From the NCBI GenBank assembly GCA_020284085.1, contig JACEVL010000284.1, positions 127,001 to 191,000 of the forward strand: DNA of 64,000 bases, in the 5' to 3' direction. Of this stretch, positions 56,071-64,000 are shown piece after piece. Each line of letters starts with the position of its first letter. Positions within the stretch are counted from its first letter, which is position 1. Origin of the DNA: Aporrectodea caliginosa. Lineage: Eukaryota; Annelida; Clitellata; Crassiclitellata; Lumbricidae. The translations under genes were made by a program, and so were the position numbers. A model generated the notes under the pieces. That model was not told the DNA's origin and searched no databases. It was given only the letters and a program-made list of their open reading frames with translations.

Positions 56071-56879
56071 GGACCTGCAATGAGCTTAAAAGGGAGACGT
56101 TGAAAACGTTAAAAGTAGTGAGATTTTAAGCATGTTAACTGCTAAACACTCAGTGCTTTAAAAGTACATTTCTGCTATGGAGGTATCCTAGACAAAAGTG
56201 AATTTGTACATTTTCAGTATGCAGTTCATTTGATACAGCCTTCAGATCCTTGGGGTCTTTACCATTACTATAATTAATTATGTATTTATTTTTTCATTTA
56301 TTATTTCCTCTGTTCCCGCTTTACCATCCAACGCCGATACAGTCTCCGCTCTCCCAATTCTCGAACTCGAGTTACCACCCAAGAACGATAAGAACTCTAT
56401 CCATCGTATCTTCCACAGACGGTCGTCTGGATACCCCTTCAAGAGCAACTGACAGCTTTTTCTAACATTAAATGCGATCCCAAGTTTTCATATATATTTT
56501 ATCTTTTACATCATCTATTGACTGTTTGTACCGGGTTGCGGTGTGTCAACCCGCTTCTTATTAAACAAATAATATTTAGCATATTTATATAACAGACAAC
56601 CACTAGAAAGAAACAAAACTGTAGTATCAAACAGGTGAGTCTATAGCCGGTTGAGCTCGTAACGAAACACTCCAAAAGGAACAAGTCCCGCTACCTAGGA
56701 TGCCCAAAAAAAATTACAGGTGGAACAGATTTCTATTGAACAATAGACTATTAGATTTCCACATAGTCTTATCTAACAAAACCTTAACTAGCAGTAAATT
56801 GGCAGATATGCCAATCAATAATGCATAATGTAAGAATAGTGGTAGTGATTGTATTAGCGTGTATATTAGATAATCAGTT

Positions 56880-57790
56880 ATGATAGTCTATAAGATTAAT
56901 CAAGTGCCGTTTAACCTTCATTTAAATTAGTCAGATGCAGTTTCAACGCTCTTTTAAATCGACCAATCATTTAGTTTAAATTCTGGGAAGGTCTGGGCGA
57001 TAATTACGGAGGTTCGAGTGTAATGGCGGTGGACAGAAGTTCCCAGTTTGAAATAATTGCTAAAGGAAGATGGTAACGTCCTGTTATGGTAGCAATAGGC
57101 CTACATAAAGAGGCTAATTTGGAGTTTGTTAATGTCATTTATTGCCGATGATTACACTTAGAAATCTGTTTGTAACTAAGACTCCAATGAATGTGGGAAC
57201 TGTAAGTATGGATAATTTTTGTGATTAATAGGAGTATACCATCAATAAGACTTGATAAACCGAGGGAAGGGGTTTGCATTTAGAATTAAGACTATGTAAT
57301 TAGTTTTCTTGAGATCTATTATAGATAGCTTATTCGCCCTAAACCAAATCTAATTCACAATCCACACTGTAAAAATTGAGGAAGGCATTGGTGTCGTTGG
57401 TAAAGATTACAAGTTTAAAAACAGAAGAGGTATAGAACGAGTCGTTGACGTAAAGTACAGTAGGAATATAAGTGGTCTATGGAAGTCATGGGATACCTCT
57501 TCTCCCATCACTCCTATGTTTAATGGTTAAAAGCCTATAGTATTTCCTCAGGTCATGCACCACCAGAACTTCTTCGCAACGGACAGGATGAATCTCGAAA
57601 GAACATGATGGCGGTATAGGCATGCAATGATTAAAACCCAAAGGACTTTTAGGTATATTTGCAAACAAAGTATAGACTTTGTTCGTGAAGTACTTATAGA
57701 AAGCATCAGCGATTGTTTGGCTACTATTAATCTGTATTCCATCAACATGAAATTAGTCTAGATTTGAAAATAAAGACGCACTGTTTCAAT
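56880..57790 (-). pseudogene. Degenerate CR1-like LINE
   Basis: Minus strand: FHVDGIQINSSQTIADAFYK and YFTNKVYTLFANIPKSPLGF (the region before the RT core), then FRANKLSIIDLKKTNYIV, then INKLQISLFM, RTLPSSFSNYFKLGTSVHRH and YTRT. Most of the RT core is deleted and many stops are present. It abuts the outer end of the right duplication arm. Confidence 0.65.
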
Positions 57791-57799
57791 TCTGTTATT

Positions 57800-58215
57800 A
57801 CTCAACGCCTAAACATAAACACATGTCTGCTAACGCTGACCAGCTCAGCTGTAGTGCGGTCACAACACTTCTTAATCTATTTTAATAAGATATAACTCAT
57901 TTGGTTCATTACCACATTTCATCAGTGACACGGCATTTTATGGAAATTGCCTGCTGCAGATAACTAATTTTTTCCAATTGGCATTCTTTATTCTGAATCG
58001 AGCTTTAAAACAATTGAACAGTATAGATCATAGTAGGCTATATAGTAAGTTATACAGTCTCAGAAATGACCATCAATGATCCTGTGTAGTAAACGATTCA
58101 ACGGGGAGAAGAAGCTGACTCAGTTTATCTAGTCATCCCCATATTATGTTAGCAATAGAAAATTTCATCAACAAGATGTACTGTGATTCCCACTATGTCC
58201 TTTTCTCTGGTGGTG
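57800..58215. other. No recognisable gene
   Basis: AT-rich; nothing coding or repeated was recognised. Confidence 0.4.
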
Positions 58216-58219
58216 CGTG

Positions 58220-58900
58220 ACCTCGGGTGCTATAATTGGACCAAGAGCTCACCTTTGCACCTCATATAAATCAAGTTTGCCGCAGCTGCTACTTCCAGTT
58301 GCGGCAGCTCAGGGTCAATGCTCGCTCCCCGACTTTTTAAGCAGCAGTCTCCCTAGTTCACGCGTTTGTGCTGAGCCGCCTAGACTATTGCGCCTCCATC
58401 TACGCTGGTCTCCCGCGGGTTCGAATCGAGAGGCTGGAGCGGGTTCACCGGGCTGCGGCTCGACTCATTGGCGGATTTGGTAAGACCGACCGCATATCTC
58501 AGTATATGCGTGAGGTACTGCAATGGCTTTCTTTCCCTCAACGCATCTCATACAGGATCGCGTCCTTTGTGTGGCGGTGCTTAGCAGGCTGGGCACCCTC
58601 TTACCTGCGTGAGCTATGCCGCCCTCTTTCTACTTGCACGGACTGCCGAGCACTGCGCTCCTCTGTCCACGGTGACCTGGCGGTCCCATTCGCCCGCTCT
58701 GCAATAATGCAGAGACGTTCTTTTTCTGTGGTTGGTCCAACAACCTGGAACGGGCTAACACTAGATTTACGACACCTTCCAAACTGTTCTCAGTTTCACC
58801 AACTGTTGAAGACTGCAATTCTTCCGTATGGCCTGGGTCAGGAGCGCCTCTGAGTAGGGATCTTGAAGGGGCGCTATATATATTCTGATTGATTGATCGT
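58220..58900 (+). pseudogene. LINE C-terminal part (CR1/Rex1-like)
   Basis: ISQVCRSCYFQLRQLRVNAR in one frame, then FVLSRLDYCASIYAGLPRVR, RLERVHRAAARLIGGFGKTD, HGDLAVPFARSAIMQRRSFS and VVGPTTWNGLTLDLR (58368-58853). These are the classic post-RT landmarks of this LINE group. The 3' end has GGGGCGCTATATATATTCTGATTGATTGATCG. It is GC-richer than its surroundings and largely open, so it is a fairly recent 5'-truncated insertion. Confidence 0.8.
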
Positions 58901-59400
58901 ATATGACCAAACATATCAGACAATGAAACACAACTGTTCGAGTGGACAACAATAGTTAGTGAATGTAGTCAGTACAAATCAATCAACTAATTATTATAAG
59001 CACGTTTAGATGCTATGAATGTGTAAACTTTCTCTGAAAACTTTATTATAATGAACATGTATTTCTATTTAAACTAAAAAAGTTAGGTCGACATACATGT
59101 ACGTTTAAAGTTTAATTTCTTTAATGTATTGTATATGCACAAACTCAAAATAAGCTTCTATTATTCTATTTCTATCATTGAGGCTAGTGTTATTATTTTT
59201 TTATTTCTGTTCTTAATTCCGACTGGATTTCATGGTTCTCAGCGCAGACAAGAAGACTATCATGGCTTCATCAGTTTGTTTGACATTTCTTGTTTAACAG
59301 TCACTAGAAATACACAAAGACAAGCACAATATCTAAGTACCTTCAATCCTTCATGGTGTAACTTGATCCGCTACTAATGATGAGCGAGCATAATAAAAAA
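58901..59400. other. Unassigned
   Basis: A frame at 59129-59377 with a hydrophobic start (IIFLFLFLIPTG) has no recognised domain and no clear splice context. Confidence 0.35.
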
Positions 59401-59404
59401 ATGT

Positions 59405-60253
59405 AGATGAAAATGCTTAAACAAGTTACACGGTTTCACCAATCGACACTGTCAAACGTAAGACTAACAGATGGCCAGTTTGCTTCGTCAATGTCGTTGA
59501 CATTTCGGCACTCCATGTAATGAACATCTGGATATTGAACAACCCAGAATGGGAGGTGAATAAGCGCTTCAAACGGCGCTCTTGAACCAGCTTGCCAGAT
59601 CTCTCACAGTGCCGTGGATCACTCACTACCAGAGCTAGCAAGCCACAGTCAGAAGCAGTGCAGAGTGAAATCTTGGCCGCCAGATTTAAGATTGTTACTC
59701 AACAGAAGCAGGAAGAGGAGGGTACAAAACGACGATGCTGCATGTGTGGCAAGAAGGACAGATAACACAGTACAGATGCCGCACATGCTACAAACCAGTG
59801 TGTCTGCCACATGTGATCGAAGCAAACAAGAGCAAGATTAACTGGCTTACAATTACAGTATATTCATTGTTTTGTGAGAGATATTTGCTATAAAACAGTC
59901 ATGTGGCATTTGAACATAACACCCACCAATCAGTACTAGTTTTACTAGACTAAATTAATGGTTTCTTTCTTTATTTCTTATTTTATAGATAGATTATCAT
60001 TGAGTCGACCAAACGTTTACGACAGACTGTGACAAAATACTAAAACTGAACATTTAGTTTCAAATTCATTATAGAAATGACTTATATTGCTTGGAGAGAC
60101 TGATACATGGTTATTTTCTGTTATTCTAATAACATGTTGCAAAACTGGCATATAAATACACTATTACTTATGAAGAAACCCAAATAAAAAAGGGGGTCTG
60201 GTCAGACCCCCTTTGTTCAAATTAAGTTGCATTTTTCCTTGATCGCATGAGGG
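59405..60253 (+). pseudogene. piggyBac transposase remnant with 3' terminal hairpin
   Basis: The + strand reads RKTNRWPVCFVNVVDISALH, VMNIWILNNPEWEVNKRFKR, then (shifted) LNQLARSLTVPWITHYQS, then RRCCMCGKKDR and TQYRCRTCYKPVCLPHV. The last block is the Cys-rich finger at the C terminus of piggyBac transposases; the earlier blocks are the preceding conserved segment. There are several frame breaks. About 400 bases later are a 12-bp perfect hairpin (AAAGGGGGTCTG, loop GT, 60189-60214) and GAGGG/TTAA (60249-60257), a piggyBac-type end. The 5' end was not found. Confidence 0.7.
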
Positions 60254-60257
60254 TTAA

Positions 60258-61880
60258 GTAAGTCTATAGTAGACTACAATTTTTACCAGTGTTTGATTCG
60301 TTACTGGTTAGAATCTTTAGTGTTAACACAGCAGCTGACTTTGGGCGCAGTGACAATAATAATTATTAGGTCCTCAGGACCTTAGGGTTTGAGTGATGCC
60401 TTGGACATAATTTATGCTGCTAAATTAAGAGCGCTAATGAAAAAGTTTCACAGGAATGAAACTCTCAGGTCTAAAAGTCCGAGACATCTACGTTACAATG
60501 CAATACAAAATGGAAGTTACACAGTGGGCGAAGTTTTGTATCTTATGGGAAAGGCTGATTATTTCAAAATGCTAAGCTCAGTAGAGCTAAAATAGTGTTA
60601 ATAAATTGTTGTGGCACTCTTTGGGCTCTTTTGGTAATGTCCCGCCTTTATTCTCTCATTTGTTTGAGTTTATGCGATCTCTTGAAACATTGAAAAAAAA
60701 CCAAAGACCATCTGACCTGTTAAAAGAGTTGCCAAGAGAGATGGAATTGACTGCTTTGCAAATTCATTCACTTGTTCAACCATACGCTCAGCGTCATCCT
60801 TTAGCGAAGTCGCTTGCGTATTTGGCTCTTTCAGCAGCCTTGTCATTTTAACAGTCTCTAGCAACCACAAACCCACATTACAATCCAAGTTTGAATTAAA
60901 ATCGGTCGCATATAAAAATTTAATATTTATCTCTGAAATTCAATTATCCACAAAATTACTCAAGAATATGAAACAGACTACCTTAACGAAGTTTTGGCAG
61001 GTAGAAAGTTTGGATTATGTACGACTTAACAATCGCAATTAAAATCCTATTCGTAATTTCAAAATTTCTAAAGCGCTACTCTAACGCTAAGCGCAAAGCA
61101 CATAGGGCCTACTTGTTCACTAAGCTGACACTACATTCACAGGTTATAATTACCGACAGTTGCGCTGGGTCCATTATTAAAAAGTAGGCTAAATTTTAGA
61201 AAATACTGTTGTCCCGACTCCGAATAATTGCCTCCGAACCTTATAAAATCCATATTATAGCTAATTGCAGTAATTTTTCTGAAATTGTCTAATAGCGAAC
61301 GCCTACTTTAGAAAATGTTTACAGAAACTTACCGTCGAGTAGACATGATAGTCTTAACATTCCTATTCGAAGTTCTGGATAGCTTGTTGTCTTGCTATCT
61401 TTGATGTGTGGTGTTTTTGAGCAAATCTTTTTGCGCTCTTCTTGGTAAATGTCAAGTATCTTCCTAAGCAAACGATTCACGCCTATTTGCATACACAAAA
61501 CAACAAACCTTTCAACTATTACAACAAGTACTGGAGAAATTCTATAAACGAAGAGGCTACGGGGAATGCGGAACTGAAACAAGGAACAATTTCAAGTGGA
61601 TGCCCAAAGTGCAAAATCATGTAGCGTCTTCATTTTCCAGAGTCTAACTGTACGACTGTTTGAAGTTTGCACATTTCTATTCTATTTATTTTTTCTAAAT
61701 TCTCAATTTAAAATGAAAAATTGACATCCGACAAAGTATATCCAGAGGTACTATGCGCAATTAGGTAGACAGATGCAGCATGTTCCTCTTATAAAATGTC
61801 CTCTGAAAGTTACAAATTGCATATAGGCCTAACTAATTCTAGTACTTTTCTCATACAAAAGAAATGCTCTTCAAATAAAG
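60258..61880. other. Unassigned, with two short open frames
   Basis: 60389-60595 (+) reads IIYAAKLRALMKKFHRNETL... and 60606-60851 (+) reads FEFMRSLETLKKNQRPSDLL... Both have coding-like composition, but I recognise neither, and the second also has an open frame on the opposite strand. GGTCCTCAGGACC at 60369-60381 is a perfect palindrome. Nothing else was recognised. Confidence 0.35.
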
Positions 61881-61904
61881 CTGAAACTTAGATTAAAGGC
61901 AAAT

Positions 61905-63008
61905 CTTTAACCGTATGATAGATCTTTGTAATTATACTCTTCTTGCTCTTGTTGACGTCAACTCTGCCTTTGACTCGGTGGACCACTCCATTCTCTTGCA
62001 GCGCCTCTCCACGCCCTATCATGGACCAGCCTCTCGAATGGCTTACACTTAAAGTTTTCCTGTCTGACCGCTGTATACCAGCCTGGTTTACATCTTCTCT
62101 ATAATAGGCCCTACTGCTGATGTTTGCCTCTTGCTGGCTTCTGCACCAATTATTTGCCGATGATGTGCAAACCCACATTCACACCCACTCGACGGATGCG
62201 GTGATTATTGTGAGTGAGATGTCTCTGACTATGAATGTCCTCTCTTCTTGGAAAGCCTCCAATCGGCTTCTTTTAAACCCCTCTAAAACACAGCTTATTT
62301 GGTTGGGTGGCCTTACGCAGCTTCAGGATATCTCAGCTTACCTTCAAATATCCTTTTTTCGTCACAGTTCGTAATCTGGGAGTTACCTTTAACTCGGAGC
62401 TTACTTTCATTCAACGTGTGACCCTAGTTGCACGGAGTTGTTATGTGGCGGATAGGCCACAAGAGAGAGTGAAGGCTGTCTAATTGATAATGATAGCTTT
62501 ATAATATTGACGTTTTCAATACACGGTGCGGCCTCTTAATCATGTCAATCGTGTTGGTTGAAATTGACGTGGAATCACCCTTTCTTAATCAACGGCAGCT
62601 GGATTTCTGAAAAATGTCACGTGTCAGAACCCATAAGCACTGATCGCGTGGATCCTACCAAAAACTATTACCATATGACCAAACCAAAGTTTGGTGCTTT
62701 TGTCCAACTGTTCCCAATCCGACTAAATTTTCGGTCTAACAGACTGCACTATTATCTCTGCGATGAGGTTTTAGCTCCTATTTCCACGGGCTCGCTTGGC
62801 TATTAGGCAGCGCCGTGCTTTTTCGGTCGTGGGCCCCATCCATCTGGAATGACCTCCCGCTAGTAGCGCTGCCAGACCAGACACGACTAAAGAAAAAGAG
62901 TTGAGCACCTTATAAAAAGCCTGCCTGGTTGATCACAAGTTGAACATTGAAGGCACGCTATATAAATGCTCTAAATGAATGAATGAATGAATGAATGAAT
63001 GAATGAAT
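61905..63008 (+). pseudogene. Degenerate LINE (CR1/Rex1-like) with GAAT tail
   Basis: LCNYTLLALVDVNSAFDSVD with HSILLQRLST (RT motif with catalytic Asp), FADDVQTHIHTHSTDAV reconstructed around 62150 (catalytic pair), WKASNRLLLNPSKTQLIWLG, VRNLGVTFNSELTFIQRVTL, then GSLGY and WNDLP. Frames shift several times and some segments are deleted. The 3' end is GGCACGCTATATAAATGCTC followed by AATG repeats (62972-63007). Confidence 0.75.
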
Positions 63009-63364
63009 ATGATTTTAGGATTACTTATTTTCTTTAAAAAGCTTAAAGATGGAATAGACCTTCAGTTTCGTCGATCAATTCAGTGAGAACCAGAATCGTG
63101 TTGTTCATCGAAGTCTCTACTGCTTTTAGCCTTTCTTTTAGAGAGTTCTCGTATATTTCACGTTCGTCTGAAATGCAAAATATAAAATATATAAATGAAA
63201 AACCAGAAGAAATTGGAAAACACTTGACCTTTAAGTGCGATTATTGCTTCTTCTTAGTTATCCTATCCAGGCAATCTATAGGTAATAATGACGATACAGT
63301 TGCAGACATTTTTAGCAATACAATTACGCCAGAGTTGTCAGTTATATTCTGGGTTGCTTGTATC

Positions 63365-63690
63365 AATTAATTTACACATATGCACATGCACATACAAACA
63401 TAGATACAGAGACAAGCGTACATATAGAAACATACATACATATACACATAATATCCATACATACATAGATACATACTTGCATGATACATAGTACATACAA
63501 TGTCATGCATACATGCATAGGCCTACATACATAGATACATAGATACATGACATACATACACTTACACGCTTACATATGCATTATGCACGCATACATACAT
63601 TCATGCATTCATGCATAGATACATGCATATATGCATATATAAATACATACTTACATGCATATATCTACATACCTACAAATGTTAATATAA
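63365..63690. repeat. CATA-rich tandem repeat
   Basis: A degenerate ACAT/CATA/GATACATA tetranucleotide region. Reading frames here (Tyr/Ile/His-rich) are by-products. Confidence 0.85.
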
Positions 63691-63719
63691 AACTGGAAGA
63701 AACGAAAACCGACCAGTTT

Positions 63720-63928
63720 CTGGAGGCCCTGTGAGCTCTAGATATGGTTCTCGCACAAAAGCCCTCGGAACGCAAAATTCGAAGCATAAAGTCATTCGTA
63801 GATCTATTAATCCCCCTTCATCGCCACAATCTTCGGTTTCTTCCGTTGTCGATAATAGGCCTTTCAGAAAAAAACAGAAGACGGTATTTCATAGAAGCCT
63901 GACTATTCGTGAGCTTGATTTGATATAG
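63720..63928 (+). other. Unassigned open frame, possible exon
   Basis: Reads SRYGSRTKALGTQNSKHKVI, RRSINPPSSPQSSVSSVVDN and RPFRKKQKTVFHRSLTIREL, ending in TAG (63926-63928). It has no ATG at its start; GTG is the first listed codon. The composition (Ser, basic) is coding-like and more complex than its surroundings, but no domain is recognised. CTCTAG/ATATGG at 63733-63739 could be an acceptor. Low confidence. Confidence 0.25.
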
Positions 63929-64000
63929 CGCCGGTGAATAAACTGGTTTCTCTGACGCGGTTTTGTGGACGGTGAGAAATTTTCGAAGATTGACATTAAG
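63929..64000. other. SINE-like tail at window end
   Basis: TATAGCGCCGGTGAATAAACTGG starts like the GCGCTATA-type tails of SINEs and LINEs in this window. Too short to assign. Confidence 0.25.

Larger units (their letters stand above)
47969..56778. repeat. Right arm of the large inverted duplication
   Basis: Reverse-complement partner of 37766-44040. It is longer (8.8 kb against 6.3 kb) because it gained a purine-rich minisatellite region (about 49735-51600), a tandem exon duplication (52800-53800) and a nested LINE (54860-55950). It contains the 3' two-thirds of the + strand lectin gene. Confidence 0.9.

Noticed and set aside
60606..60888. Overlapping 81- and 72-codon ORFs on opposite strands
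   Set aside because: Neither has a recognisable domain or a supporting neighbour. They are noted only as unassigned.

Overview
The window looks like intron-rich, AT-rich animal nuclear DNA. It has GT-AG exons coding extracellular domains, LINE, SINE, piggyBac and hAT-like debris, and very long ATT microsatellites. The frequent motif TAGGCCTA and the abundance of PAN, fibrinogen-like and C-type lectin modules suggest a marine invertebrate deuterostome (echinoderm or hemichordate). That placement is inference. No organism-defining gene is present. No prokaryotic operon, CRISPR array, rRNA or intact tRNA gene was seen.

Layout. 1-12.4 kb: dispersed repeats, an ORF1-type LINE fragment, a broken PAN-like exon (4357-4577), and a nearly complete LINE (6096-9643) coding a PHD-type zinc finger, an AP-like endonuclease and a reverse transcriptase. 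12.4-35.5 kb: exons of a probable secreted recognition protein on the + strand: signal peptide plus PAN/apple-like domain (12440-12788), Thr-rich linker (31933-32016) and fibrinogen-like domain with stop (34995-35530). The large intervening region holds a hAT-like pseudogene, a head-to-tail cluster of retroelement copies embedded in ATT repeats (17.5-23.8 kb, and again at 28.1-28.6 kb), and four phase-compatible exons of a CYP4-like cytochrome P450 (25.6-28.1 kb).

37.8-56.8 kb: an imperfect inverted duplication. Its arms (37766-44040 and 47969-56778) flank a 3.9-kb unique spacer. The spacer and right arm together code, on the + strand, a membrane protein with three C-type lectin domains, a short linker (its exon is tandemly duplicated), one transmembrane helix and a YxxPhi-containing tail. 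The left arm carries a 5'-truncated inverted copy that has a nonsense codon and has lost the EPN motif of one lectin domain, so it is probably a pseudogene. Different insertions in each arm, with the empty site kept in the other arm, show that the arms diverged independently.

56.8-64 kb: several degenerate LINE 3' parts, a piggyBac transposase remnant with a terminal hairpin, CATA-rich repeats and a few unassigned short reading frames.

How the genes relate: the PAN, Thr-linker, fibrinogen-like and lectin exons nearly all use phase-1 junctions, as in exon-shuffled extracellular proteins. They may form a small pattern-recognition (innate immune or adhesion) locus. The first exon of the three-lectin gene was not found. 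Exon boundaries come from reading splice sites by eye and have no transcript support.
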